Position numbers and translations under genes: made by a program. The notes below the pieces were generated by a model. It had not been told where the DNA came from, did no database searches, and saw nothing but the letters and a program-made list of their open reading frames with translations. This document shows positions 1 through 8,624 of a stretch of DNA of 57,091 bases, one piece after another. Each line of letters begins with the position of its first letter. The first letter of the stretch is position 1. Origin of the DNA: Paraburkholderia tuberum STM678. Lineage in GTDB: Bacteria; Pseudomonadota; Gammaproteobacteria; Burkholderiales; Burkholderiaceae. The stretch is taken from positions 29,606 to 86,696 of the forward strand of contig NZ_CADFGP010000036.1 in assembly GCF_902833905.1 (NCBI RefSeq), in the 5' to 3' direction.

Positions 1-1050
1 CAGAGCGGCGTGAATTCGCTGTCCACGGGTATGAGCTCGCTGTCGACTTCCACGTCGACGGGTATCTCGTCGCTGTCGACGTCGGCCTCGACGGGGATCA
101 GCACGGTGCAGAGCGGCGTGAATTCGCTGTCCACGGGTATGAGTTCGCTGTCGACCTCCACATCGACGGGTATCTCTTCGCTGTCGACCTCCGCATCGAC
201 GGGCATTTCGTCGCTGTCGACGTCGGCCTCGACGGGGATCAGCGCGGCGCAGAGCGGCGTGAATTCGCTGTCCACGGGCGTGAGCTCGCTGTCGACCTCC
301 ACTTCGACGGGTATTTCGTCGCTGTCGACGTCGGCCTCGACGGGGATCAGCACGGCACAGAGCGGCGTGAATTCGCTGTCGACGGGTATGAGCTCGCTGT
401 CGACGTCGGCCTCGACGGGCATCAGCACGGCGCAGAGCGGCGTGAATTCGCTGTCCACAGGCCTGGGTTCGCTGTCGACCTCCACGTCGACGGGTATCTC
501 TTCGCTGTCGACATCGGCCTCGACGGGTATGTCGTCGCTGTCCACGGGCATGAGCTCGCTGTCGACTTCCACGTCGACGGGTATCTCGTCGCTGTCCACG
601 GGCATGAGCTCGCTGTCGACGTCGGCCTCGACGGGCATCAGCACGGCGCAGAGCGGCGTGACTTCGCTGTCCACGGGCGTGAGCTCGCTGTCGACCTCCG
701 CATCGACGGGTATTTCGTCGCTGTCGACGTCGGCCTCGACGGGGATCAGCATGGTCCAGAGCGGCGTGACATCGTTGTCGACAGGTCTGAGCACGACCAA
801 CAGCACGGTCACTTCGCTGTCGACGTCGGCCTCGACGGGCCTCAGCACGGTTCAGAGCGGCGTTGCGTCCTTGTCGACGGGCCTGAACACGACCAACAGC
901 AGCCTCACCTTGCTGTCGACGTCGACCTCGACGGGCCTCAGCACGGTTCAGAGCGGCGTGGCGTCCCTGTCGACGGGCCTCAGCACGACCAACAGCACAG
1001 TGGCACTGTTGTCCACCAGCGTTAGTACGGCAACCAGCGGCGTCAGCGCG
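1..1050 (+). repeat. Ser/Thr-rich coding repeat array in the adhesin
   Basis: This is a tandem array with a basic period of 33 bp (11 codons), for example CTGTCGACCTCCACGTCGAC followed by GGGTATCTC. Units are grouped into higher-order blocks separated by the codons for AQSGVNSLSTG. Many units are nearly identical at DNA level, so the array can change length by recombination or slippage while staying in frame. The encoded stretch is mostly Ser, Thr and Gly with no Cys. It is coding sequence, not a CRISPR. Confidence 0.9.
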
Positions 1051-2082
1051 CTGTCCACGGGCATCGCCACAGGCACAATCGGTCTCGTGCAGCAGGTAGG
1101 CGGCGCGCCGGGCAACGGGGTCATCACGGTGGGAGCCAGCACGGGCGGCACCAGCGTCGACTTCACCGGCACCGCGGGCGCGCGTCAGCTGACCGGCGTC
1201 GCCGCCGGTACGGCGCCGACCGATGCAGTGAACGTGAGCCAGTTGCAGGCGGTGGCCTCGGTGGCAAACGACGCCGTGCTGTACGACAGCGCCACGCATA
1301 ACAGCGTGACGCTCGGCGGCGTCGGTGCGAGCTCGGCGGTCGCGCTCACCAATGTAGCCGCGGGCACGATCTCCGCCACCAGCACCGATGCGATCAACGG
1401 TAGCCAGTTGTTTGCGCTCGAAACGCAAATCAGCTCGCTCGGCAACGGTTCACTCGGCGCCCAGCTTCCGCAGACCTCGCAGTCGACAGTCGCCAGCACG
1501 TCGTCGCAGTATGTCTCTGTGAATTCGACCGGTAGTGCGGCGAGTGCTACGGGGACGGAATCGGTGGCGGTCGGCGGCAATTCGACCGCGAGCTCGGCCC
1601 ATAGCGTTGCCGTGGGTTCGGGTGCACAGGCGACGGGCTCCAATTCGTCGGCGATTGGCTCGAACGCGGTGGCCGCCGCGCCGAACTCCGTGGCGGTGGG
1701 CTCCGGCTCGATCGCCAACGAGGCGAATTCGGTGTCGTTCGGCTCGCCGGGCAGCGAGCGGACCCTCACGAACGTGGCGCCGGGTGTGAATCCGACCGAT
1801 GCGGTCAACATGTCGCAGTTGAACTCCGTTCAGCAGGGCGTGAACGCGCTGGCGCGGCAGGCGTACTCCGGTATCGCGGGCGCAACCGCTCTGACGATGA
1901 TTCCCGACGTCGACCCGGGCAAAACCTTGGCGGTCGGGATCGGCTCGGGCAACTACAAGGGCTACTCGGCGGTCGCGATCGGCTTCTCGGCACGCCTTAC
2001 CGACAATCTGAAGATCAAGGGCGGCGCGAGTACCAGCGGATCGGGCAGCGTGGTTGGAGCTGGCATTGGCTATCAATGGTAA
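1..2082 (+). CDS. Trimeric autotransporter adhesin (YadA-like), 5' end outside window
   Basis: The reading frame is open from the first base, so this is the C-terminal part (about 693 residues visible) of a longer surface adhesin. The first ~350 residues are a Ser/Thr-rich array built on variants of SSLSTSxSTGIS. Next come YadA stalk/neck modules of the type DAVNVSQL and TNVAPGVNPTDAVNMSQL, head repeats such as SVAVGSGA and SAIGSNA, and a C-terminal membrane anchor ending in GYQW with an aromatic last residue. Known for the family: three chains trimerise, the anchor forms the outer-membrane barrel, and the stalk and head are exposed for adhesion. The downstream sugar-transferase-like genes suggest the passenger may be glycosylated (inference). 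The N-terminal signal region is not visible. Confidence 0.93.
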   Translation, partial: QSGVNSLSTGMSSLSTSTSTGISSLSTSASTGISTVQSGVNSLSTGMSSLSTSTSTGISSLSTSASTGISSLSTSASTGISAAQSGVNSLSTGVSSLSTSTSTGISSLSTSASTGISTAQSGVNSLSTGMSSLSTSASTGISTAQSGVNSLSTGLGSLSTSTSTGISSLSTSASTGMSSLSTGMSSLSTSTSTGISSLSTGMSSLSTSASTGISTAQSGVTSLSTGVSSLSTSASTGISSLSTSASTGISMVQSGVTSLSTGLSTTNSTVTSLSTSASTGLSTVQSGVASLSTGLNTTNSSLTLLSTSTSTGLSTVQSGVASLSTGLSTTNSTVALLSTSVSTATSGVSALSTGIATGTIGLVQQVGGAPGNGVITVGASTGGTSVDFTGTAGARQLTGVAAGTAPTDAVNVSQLQAVASVANDAVLYDSATHNSVTLGGVGASSAVALTNVAAGTISATSTDAINGSQLFALETQISSLGNGSLGAQLPQTSQSTVASTSSQYVSVNSTGSAASATGTESVAVGGNSTASSAHSVAVGSGAQATGSNSSAIGSNAVAAAPNSVAVGSGSIANEANSVSFGSPGSERTLTNVAPGVNPTDAVNMSQLNSVQQGVNALARQAYSGIAGATALTMIPDVDPGKTLAVGIGSGNYKGYSAVAIGFSARLTDNLKIKGGASTSGSGSVVGAGIGYQW

Positions 2083-2110
2083 GGCGGATGGCGCGAGTGA
2101 AGGAGCGCGT

Positions 2111-2440
2111 ATGAGTGTGACGGATTACACCGATCGTTTCATAGCCAATCTGCTGGCGGGAGGGCTGGTGACGTGCTTGACGATGTCTGTCGTCGGCTAT
2201 TTCAACTGGTTCGCGAACGGCATAGGCGGCCTGACGCCGGAGGTTGTGCAGCTATGTCTGGTTGTACTGCTGGCTTCTGTCACCCTGTTTGTCTTGCCCT
2301 GGCTATGGTGCGTATGTGCGCGCTCCCGACGCACGCTCTTCGCCGAAACCTGGCCGCGCGCGGGGGCGTGGCAGGGTCGGGCGACTGGTCTCGTTTTGGG
2401 TCTTGCCGCCGCGGTTTCTATCATCGCGCAGTTGAGGTAG
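2111..2440 (+). CDS. Small inner-membrane protein of unknown function
   Basis: This encodes 109 residues. The ATG at 2111 is chosen because AAGGAGCG lies just upstream; a longer frame overlapping the adhesin gene has no ribosome site. There are three hydrophobic segments, at roughly residues 12-32 (LLAGGLVTCLTMSVVGYF), 45-66 (VVQLCLVVLLASVTLFVLPW) and 90-106 (GLVLGLAAAVSII), with a short basic loop between the second and third. No family was recognised. It lies 28 bp after the adhesin gene on the same strand and could be co-transcribed. A role in adhesin export or assembly is possible but nothing in the sequence shows it. Confidence 0.6.
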   Translation: MSVTDYTDRFIANLLAGGLVTCLTMSVVGYFNWFANGIGGLTPEVVQLCLVVLLASVTLFVLPWLWCVCARSRRTLFAETWPRAGAWQGRATGLVLGLAAAVSIIAQLR

Positions 2441-2479
2441 GGGGATGTCGAGGAGACCGCGCAACGCAGTCAATCACGT

Positions 2480-2501
2480 CTCCTCCTCGCATGAGGAGGA
2501 G
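2480..2501 (+). promoter_or_regulatory. Hairpin enclosing a Shine-Dalgarno sequence
   Basis: This is a perfect 9-bp stem, CTCCTCCTC / GAGGAGGAG, with a GCAT loop. The 3' arm is a near-perfect Shine-Dalgarno sequence placed one base before an ATG (2503), so the hairpin would hide it from the ribosome. The 5' arm is identical to an anti-Shine-Dalgarno core. It lies in the 207-bp leader before the first glycosyltransferase-like gene. Confidence 0.5.
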
Positions 2502-2502
2502 C

Positions 2503-2559
2503 ATGAGGCACGTGAACAGGAGCACAATGCGCAGACTCCAGCGCCGAGGCTTTGGATGA
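2503..2559 (+). CDS. Possible 18-residue leader peptide
   Basis: This short frame encodes MRHVNRSTMRRLQRRGFG. Its only ribosome site is the GAGGAGGAG arm of the preceding hairpin, so close to the ATG that initiation might be inefficient or might occur at the internal ATG 2527 instead. The peptide is strongly basic (seven Arg). It ends 88 bp before the start of the TPR/glycosyltransferase gene. It may be a regulatory leader rather than a functional protein, or may not be translated at all. Confidence 0.25.
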   Translation: MRHVNRSTMRRLQRRGFG

Positions 2560-2647
2560 GCGCAGGCGAGCTTGCATCACGTTGGACCGTCCTGCGCCCG
2601 TGGGCCTGGAGCGCCGGAGTCGGGCCGTTTTGGAGGGATTGTGCACA

Positions 2648-4480
2648 ATGAGCAGCGCGATGGCGTCGTACTCCGAACGTATTGATGAATTGATGGCCGA
2701 GGGGGATCTCGTTGGCGCCTGGCGTTTGCTGGAGGCTCACGGTGCTTCGCGCCCCGGCGATCCGGGCATAGTGGCGGCGGCTGGGCGCCTTTTGCGTCTG
2801 CGAGGACGCCACGCGGAAGCCCGTGCATTGCTGGATCGTACGTTGCAGGGCGCTTTGGACGACACCCGCGTGGTGACAGAGCTTGCGTATGTCGCGCGAG
2901 ATCTTGGCGAGCGCGAAGTGGCCGATGGGTGGTTCGAGCGAGCGTACCGCAAAGGTACGGAAGGCGAGCAATGGGTACTGGACTGGATCGATCTCCTGTG
3001 CGGTCTATGCCGGTTCGATGTGGCACAACGCGTCGCGGCAACGTATTGCGAACGCATGCCTGGGAGCGCTTCAGGCTGGTTCTCGCTTGGCCTCGCGTAC
3101 CAGCTCGGCAAGCGGCATGATCTGGCGCTCGACGCTTATGCGCGTGCGATGCGGCTCGATCACGCGTTGCCAATGCTGCGCAACAATATGGCGGCCGCGT
3201 ACATTGCGACGGAAAATTACCACGAGGTGCAATCGCTGCTCGGGGATGTTCTCCGTGATGATCCCGGCAATGCGTTGGCGTGGACCAATCTCGCGACGAT
3301 GCTACTGAAACGGGGCGATCCGACAGCAGCCCAGGTGGCCGCAGAGCGTGCCTGTTCGCTCGCACCCAACTATCCCGTTGCGCTGCAGTGCTGCGCGAAT
3401 GTATTCAGTGAATTGCAGCAATGGGACATGGCGCTGCATTTTGCGCAACGCGCGGTAGAGCTTGAGCCGGCCAATATGTCTTACGTCTGGTCGCTCGCGA
3501 TGTTGCAATTGCTGCGTGGCGACTATGCGGCGGGCTGGTTGAACCATGAAGCGCGATGGGACGGCTCCCCTGAATTGAACGGCAGCTGGCCTAATTTACC
3601 GATGCCGCGATGGACAGGGCAATCTCTGTCCGGCAAGAGCGTTGCCGTGTGGAGTGAACAGGGCAACGGCGATGTTCTGCAATTCGCACGGTTCCTGCCG
3701 CTCGTTGCCCGGAATGTCAGACAGGCGGGGGGCAAGCTCATCTTCATTTGCTATGCGAGCCTCCTGACGCTCATGCAGCGCAGCCTTGGCGATGAGGTGG
3801 AGGCGGTCATCCCGAGCGAGCAGCCGCTTCCCGAGACTGCGATCGATTACCACTTGCCGCTCGGGAGCCTGCCGTTTGCGTTCGGTGTGACGCCGGACCA
3901 GCTTCCCGCCGCGACGTCCTATCTCAAGACGGATCACGCGAAGGTCGGTGCCTGGCGTTCGCGGCACGAGTCGGACACGGGCCGACTCAAGGTTGGGCTG
4001 GTCTGGAGCGGCGGTCGCACGCATCAGCGCAATCCGTTGCGCTCAGTCGACCCGCGCGTCCTTGCGAGCGCGCTCGGCGCCGTGCGGGGTGTCGATTTTG
4101 TCAGCCTGCAGATCGGCGCCGGCAGTGAGACGAAAGCGATGCGCGAGGCCGGGATGAGTGTGTCCGACCCAACTGGCGAACTCCGGTCGTTCGATGACAC
4201 GGCGGCCTTGCTGCACAGCCTGGATCTGGTGATCACCGTGTGTACGTCGGTCGCACATCTGGCCGGCGCTTTAGGCGTGCGTGCGTGGGTCTTGCTCGAC
4301 GTCAGACCGCACTGGACCTGGATGATCGAACGTAACGATAGCCCGTGGTATCCGTCGATCCGGCTGTACCGGCAACAGGTCTATGGCCAATGGGAACCGG
4401 TGCTGACGCAGGTCGCGCGTGATCTCGCGGCGCTAGTCGTGACGGCAACGCACCAGTTGACTCAAAAGGCGAGCGCGTGA
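2648..4480 (+). CDS. TPR protein with heptosyltransferase-like C-terminal domain
   Basis: This encodes 610 residues from the ATG at 2648, which has GGAGGG ten bases upstream; an in-frame TTG at 2552 lacks one. Residues ~10-310 are tetratricopeptide repeats with typical W/LG/Y/A/P spacing (for example NALAWTNLATMLLKRGD). Residues ~330-600 resemble the GT9/heptosyltransferase-like domain found behind TPR arrays in SPINDLY-type bacterial proteins, with VWSEQGNGDVLQFARFLP, VGLVWSGG, VAHLAGALG and DSPWYPSIRLYRQ. The usual acidic residue of the VDTA motif is replaced by Cys532 (TVCTSVAHLAG). The stop codon overlaps the start of a paralogue. Likely role: cytoplasmic protein or surface-sugar glycosylation, perhaps of the adjacent adhesin (inference). 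Confidence 0.8.
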   Translation: MSSAMASYSERIDELMAEGDLVGAWRLLEAHGASRPGDPGIVAAAGRLLRLRGRHAEARALLDRTLQGALDDTRVVTELAYVARDLGEREVADGWFERAYRKGTEGEQWVLDWIDLLCGLCRFDVAQRVAATYCERMPGSASGWFSLGLAYQLGKRHDLALDAYARAMRLDHALPMLRNNMAAAYIATENYHEVQSLLGDVLRDDPGNALAWTNLATMLLKRGDPTAAQVAAERACSLAPNYPVALQCCANVFSELQQWDMALHFAQRAVELEPANMSYVWSLAMLQLLRGDYAAGWLNHEARWDGSPELNGSWPNLPMPRWTGQSLSGKSVAVWSEQGNGDVLQFARFLPLVARNVRQAGGKLIFICYASLLTLMQRSLGDEVEAVIPSEQPLPETAIDYHLPLGSLPFAFGVTPDQLPAATSYLKTDHAKVGAWRSRHESDTGRLKVGLVWSGGRTHQRNPLRSVDPRVLASALGAVRGVDFVSLQIGAGSETKAMREAGMSVSDPTGELRSFDDTAALLHSLDLVITVCTSVAHLAGALGVRAWVLLDVRPHWTWMIERNDSPWYPSIRLYRQQVYGQWEPVLTQVARDLAALVVTATHQLTQKASA

Positions 4481-6189
4481 TGGTGCCGTGCGAAGCGATC
4501 TTTCTGCCGGCGTTCGAGGCACATCGATGCGGGCATCTTCAGGAAGCCGAAGCAGGTTATCGCCGCGTACTCAAGTACGATCCCCGGCACGCCGATGCGC
4601 TGCATTTGCTGGGTTTGATTCACGCCGGACGAGGCGCGTTGCCCGAGGCTGCGGCGTTGATGCAGCAGGCAGTTGGCATCACGCCGACTGCCGTTTACTT
4701 CGGCAACCTGGGTGATGTGCTACGCCAGCAGGGACTGCACGCGGATGCAGAGGCAGCATGCCGCCGCGCGATCCAACTGAAGCACGACCATGCACCGGCC
4801 CACTTCAACCTCGGTCTGCTGTTCATGGCGACGGGGCGCAGGGACGAGGCGGAGCACGCGCTTCGTCAGGCATTGACGTTCGCCCCTGCGTCGAACGACG
4901 CGCTGAACAACCTCGGCGTCCTCCTTCAAGGCATGGGGCGCGCCAACGAGGCCGAGACCGCATACCGTCGCGCGATCGGCAACGATCCCAGCTACTTGCG
5001 CGCGCATTACAACCTCGGCTTACTGCTTCTGCGAGCAGGCCGTTTCGGCGAGGCCGAACTGGCCTTCAGAAGCGCGCTCGAAATCGATCCGGCGTACGCC
5101 GACGCGCAGAACGATCTTGGTACGGCGCTGCGGGAGCAGCATCGTTACGCGGACGCCGAGGCGACATACCGGAGCGTGCTGCAGCAGTGCCCTGATTTCG
5201 CGGATGCCCGCTGGAATCTGGCGCTCCTGCTGCTGGCTCAGGGGCGATACGCGGAGGGCTGGCAGCATGCGGAGGCTCGCTACGATATGCATCGGACGAC
5301 TCCCGTTTTCCTCCCCGATCCGGGCTATCCGCAGTGGCGGGGCGAACCGCTGGCCGGCCGCTCACTCGTGATCTGTCACGAGCAAGGTCTCGGCGACTCC
5401 ATCCAGTTTGCCCGATACGTGCCGCTCCTGAAGGCGCGAGGCCTGCGCCGTCTTACTTTGTTTTGCCCCGAGCCGTTGCAGGAACTCCTGAAGACGCTCG
5501 AAGGCGTGGATGAAGTGGTCTGCAATATGCTGGAAGTCGGACCGCACGATTTCTGGTCGTTGAGTATGAGCCTACCTTTGCATGTCGGCACCACGACCGC
5601 AAACATTCCCGCACGTCTGCCGTATCTGCGCGCGCTGCCCGATCGGGTACGGCGTTGGCGTACCTGCTTGCCCGCACACGGGATCAAGGTTGGACTCGTC
5701 TGGAAGGGCTCGACTTCACATAGTCACGACGCAGACCGGTCTTTGCCTGGTCTGCTGTCGCTCGCGCCGCTTTGGTCGGTGCCGGACGTAACGTTCGTGA
5801 GTCTGCAGAAAGGGCAAGGCGAAGACGAACCTGCGGCTCTGGCGAAGCAATTGCCGATGGTGTGCGCCGCGCCAGACCTGACGGATCTCGCCGATACGGC
5901 GGCCCTCGTCAGCCAACTGGATCTCGTGATTTCCGTCGACACCGCGGTCGGACACCTCGCGGGGGCGCTCGGCAAGCCGTGTTGGCTCCTGCTGCAGAAG
6001 CCGTGGACGGACTGGCGCTGGATGCACGGCAGGACCGATTCCCCTTGGTATCCGCACGTAATGCGTATCTACCGGCAAGCGACGCCCGGGGATTGGGCCG
6101 AGGTCATAGGGCGGGTCGCGGTGGCGTTGGAGCAGTATGGACAATGGCGAATCAAGCTGCAAACCCTGGCGACGAGCGAAGGTTTATGA
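4480..6189 (+). CDS. TPR protein with heptosyltransferase-like C-terminal domain (second copy)
   Basis: This encodes 569 residues. The ATG at 4480 overlaps the previous stop (TGATG); a GTG three bases upstream is an alternative. About six TPR units fill residues 5-260 (for example HADALHLLGLIHAGRGALPEAAAL split over one repeat, and DALNNLGVLLQGMGRANEA). The C-terminal ~300 residues carry the GT9-like signatures HEQGLGDSIQFARYVPLL, KVGLVWKGS, SVDTAVGHLAGALG and DSPWYPHVMRIYRQ. Here the Asp of VDTA is present (Asp487), unlike in the upstream paralogue. Known family members are cytoplasmic TPR glycosyltransferase-like proteins. Translational coupling to the neighbour suggests both proteins work together, possibly one catalytic and one accessory. 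Confidence 0.8.
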   Translation: MVPCEAIFLPAFEAHRCGHLQEAEAGYRRVLKYDPRHADALHLLGLIHAGRGALPEAAALMQQAVGITPTAVYFGNLGDVLRQQGLHADAEAACRRAIQLKHDHAPAHFNLGLLFMATGRRDEAEHALRQALTFAPASNDALNNLGVLLQGMGRANEAETAYRRAIGNDPSYLRAHYNLGLLLLRAGRFGEAELAFRSALEIDPAYADAQNDLGTALREQHRYADAEATYRSVLQQCPDFADARWNLALLLLAQGRYAEGWQHAEARYDMHRTTPVFLPDPGYPQWRGEPLAGRSLVICHEQGLGDSIQFARYVPLLKARGLRRLTLFCPEPLQELLKTLEGVDEVVCNMLEVGPHDFWSLSMSLPLHVGTTTANIPARLPYLRALPDRVRRWRTCLPAHGIKVGLVWKGSTSHSHDADRSLPGLLSLAPLWSVPDVTFVSLQKGQGEDEPAALAKQLPMVCAAPDLTDLADTAALVSQLDLVISVDTAVGHLAGALGKPCWLLLQKPWTDWRWMHGRTDSPWYPHVMRIYRQATPGDWAEVIGRVAVALEQYGQWRIKLQTLATSEGL

Positions 6190-6210
6190 CATTGCGTAGA
6201 GAACTGAATC

Positions 6211-7386
6211 GTGCGAATCGGAATTTCCGTTATTAGTCGTAGTGGGCAGAGCATCTGGGAGAACGGCCTTGGCCAGAATGTCTTCTTTCTTGCCGAACTG
6301 TTTCAGCGCTTGCCCTTTGTGGAATCGGTGCTGCTGATCGATGTCGGCGACCAGAATGCGATGCCGCCGCAAATCGATCTGGCCGCACGCAATCTCAGAC
6401 TGACGAGGGTGCGCGAGGCCACCGACGAAGTGGACGTGGTCATCGAAATGGGAGGCGCACTCGATATCGAATGGCTCGATCTAATACGTGCGCGTGGCAA
6501 GAAAGTGGTGTTTCACTGCTGCGGTCAGCCGTATGTCAATCTCGTCGAGCCGGCGATCTTCTCAAAGCCCTCATACTCGCCGCGGCCCGAGCGTTGCGAC
6601 GAAATCTGGTATTTGCCGAAAGACGCAGCGTACGCGCCGATGATGCGCCTGCTGAACCGCTGCGACTTGCATGAGGTACCGTTCATCTGGCATCCGCAGT
6701 TCATTCAGCAACGGGTGAGGGAGGTCGAGGAACTCGGCCTTCGTTACGGTTTCGACGCGCGCGATGCTACCGGCAACGCGGGCGATGTTGTCGCCGCCAG
6801 CGCACGACGCGGCCTGCGCGTGGCGATTTTCGAGCCGAACATTTCGGTCGTGAAGGCCTCGACCATTTCGATGCTGGTGTGCGACGAGGCGTACCGTGCG
6901 GATGCCGGCGCGGTGGAAGCGATGCACGTGCTCAATACGTTGCACATGAAAGACCATCCTACGATGCTTTATCTGGCCAACTCGCTGGACCTCGTGCGTC
7001 AGCACAAAGCCACGTTTCATGGCCGGCACGACATTGTCGGCTTCATGGTGCAGCATGCCGATGCGATCGTGTCGCATCAATGGCAGAACGAACAGAACTA
7101 CAGCTATCTCGATGCGCTTTATGGCGACTATCCGCTGATTCACAACTCGCCGTGGCTGCGCGAGGCAGGTTACTACTACCACGGCTTCGACGCGCGCGAT
7201 GGCGCCGCGCAATTGCAGCGCGCGGCCGTTGCACATGCAAGCGGTATCGACGACTACCGCGCCCGCTCGCAACGCGTGTTCGCCGAAGTCGATCCGTTCA
7301 ACCAGCACAATCTCGACGCCTATGCGGCCCGGCTCCTGCATCTGTGCCGTAGCACGAAATTTGCCAATTCCGCGAGCCGCCGATGA
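6211..7386 (+). CDS. DUF2827-family protein, putative GT-B glycosyltransferase (copy 1)
   Basis: This encodes 391 residues from a GTG start 21 bp after the preceding gene; no strong ribosome site is seen. The N-terminus RIGISVISRSGQSIWENG is shared with the two later copies. Other shared blocks are an Asp/Glu-centred VDVVIEMGG, FEPNISVVKAST, an internal SLDLVRQHK, and VSHQWQNEQNYSYLDALYG followed by YPLIHNS. The last block looks like the donor-binding Glu/Gly region of GT-B retaining transferases, but that assignment is inference. No signal peptide or membrane segment is visible, so the protein is probably cytoplasmic. The coding sequence overlaps the next paralogue by 4 bp (ATGA). Confidence 0.75.
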   Translation: MRIGISVISRSGQSIWENGLGQNVFFLAELFQRLPFVESVLLIDVGDQNAMPPQIDLAARNLRLTRVREATDEVDVVIEMGGALDIEWLDLIRARGKKVVFHCCGQPYVNLVEPAIFSKPSYSPRPERCDEIWYLPKDAAYAPMMRLLNRCDLHEVPFIWHPQFIQQRVREVEELGLRYGFDARDATGNAGDVVAASARRGLRVAIFEPNISVVKASTISMLVCDEAYRADAGAVEAMHVLNTLHMKDHPTMLYLANSLDLVRQHKATFHGRHDIVGFMVQHADAIVSHQWQNEQNYSYLDALYGDYPLIHNSPWLREAGYYYHGFDARDGAAQLQRAAVAHASGIDDYRARSQRVFAEVDPFNQHNLDAYAARLLHLCRSTKFANSASRR

Positions 7387-8537
7387 GTGTCCAACCCAAT
7401 CCCCATTCGGTCCCCCGAAACTTACGCGTGGGCGTGTCGATCTTCGTGCGCAAGGGCGAGCAGTCGGTCTGGGAAAACGGCATCTACCAGAACTGCATTT
7501 TTCTGGTGATGCTGCTGATGCGCTCGCCGCTAGTCGAAGCCACGTATCTCGTGGCGGGAGGAGGCGACGGCAGTCCCGAGGACGCGCGAAATTTTCTGGC
7601 TGATTCGCCGGTGCCGCTGATCGATATGGACGAAGCGGCCGCGACGCTCGACGTGATGATCGAAATGAGCGCGCAACTTGCGCGCGAGTGGGTCGTGGCA
7701 TTTCGCGAGCGCGGCGGCAAGATCGTGTCGATGCGAGTGGGCAATGATTATGTGATCGATATCGAGCGCATGATCTTCGACAAGTCGCATGGATTGTTAT
7801 TCACGGCCGCGCCGTATCACGAGGTCTGGACGCTGCCTGAGTACGAGAATACCTGTGTGCCGTATTACGCCAGTACGTTCCGCTGTCCAGTGCGCGTGAT
7901 GCCGCATCTGTGGAGTCCCGTCATGCTGGAGCGCGAAGCGGCGCGTCTACCGGAGGGGCTCAGCTTCGGCTACCAGCCGGGACGTCGCCGTTGGCGGGCC
8001 GGTCTGTTCGAGCCCAACATCTGCATGGTGAAGACGAGCTTCATTCCGCTGCTGACCTGCGAAGCGGCGCATCGTGCGAATCCGGACATGATCGAAAAAG
8101 TGTGGGCGTACAACACGTTCCATATGAAAGAGCACGTGAGCTTCAACGGTTTCGTCCGCAGCCTCGATATCGTGAAGCATGGCCTGAGTTCGTTCGAAGG
8201 GCGCTTTCCATTTTGTCGCGTGGTCTCGGAGCATGTTGATGTCGTCGTGAGCCATCACTGGGAAAACGCGCAGAACTATGTCTACTACGAGGCGCTGTAC
8301 GGTGGCTATCCGCTGATTCATAACTCGCACCTGATTGGTGATTGCGGATATCGCTATCACGGCTTCGATTGCGAGGAGGGTGGCCGGGCATTGCAGCGGG
8401 CGTTCGCCGGGCACGACACGCATGTTGACGCCTACCGGCGCACGGCGAACGCATTTCTGCGCGGGCTCGATCCCGAGCACGATGACAACGTGCGGATATA
8501 CAGCGATGCGTTGGCCGCGCTTTATGAACGAGAGTGA
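7383..8537 (+). CDS. DUF2827-family protein, putative GT-B glycosyltransferase (copy 2)
   Basis: This encodes 384 residues. The ATG lies inside the previous gene's stop (ATGA), so translation is coupled. It shares with its neighbours the N-terminal GVSIFVRKGEQSVWENGIYQ, the DVMIEMSAQ block, FEPNICMVKTSFIPLL, RSLDIVKHG, and VSHHWENAQNYVYYEALYGG followed by YPLIHNS. Differences from copy 1 are spread across the whole length, so this is an old duplication and the copies may use different donors or acceptors. No transmembrane helix is seen. The position next to an adhesin and TPR transferases points to glycan assembly on a surface protein. Confidence 0.75.
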   Translation: MSVQPNPHSVPRNLRVGVSIFVRKGEQSVWENGIYQNCIFLVMLLMRSPLVEATYLVAGGGDGSPEDARNFLADSPVPLIDMDEAAATLDVMIEMSAQLAREWVVAFRERGGKIVSMRVGNDYVIDIERMIFDKSHGLLFTAAPYHEVWTLPEYENTCVPYYASTFRCPVRVMPHLWSPVMLEREAARLPEGLSFGYQPGRRRWRAGLFEPNICMVKTSFIPLLTCEAAHRANPDMIEKVWAYNTFHMKEHVSFNGFVRSLDIVKHGLSSFEGRFPFCRVVSEHVDVVVSHHWENAQNYVYYEALYGGYPLIHNSHLIGDCGYRYHGFDCEEGGRALQRAFAGHDTHVDAYRRTANAFLRGLDPEHDDNVRIYSDALAALYERE

Positions 8538-8624
8538 GCGGGCCGGAACACGTCCTTGCTTGCGAGGACTATCCACATCACTATTTCTTTATACGAGTAC
8601 ATATTCATACACGGGGAGCATCAT

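Noticed and set aside
1..1050. Regular short repeats that could suggest a CRISPR array or satellite
   Set aside because: The period is 33 bp, repeats are contiguous with no unique spacers, and the array is one continuous open frame encoding a Ser/Thr-rich adhesin stalk.
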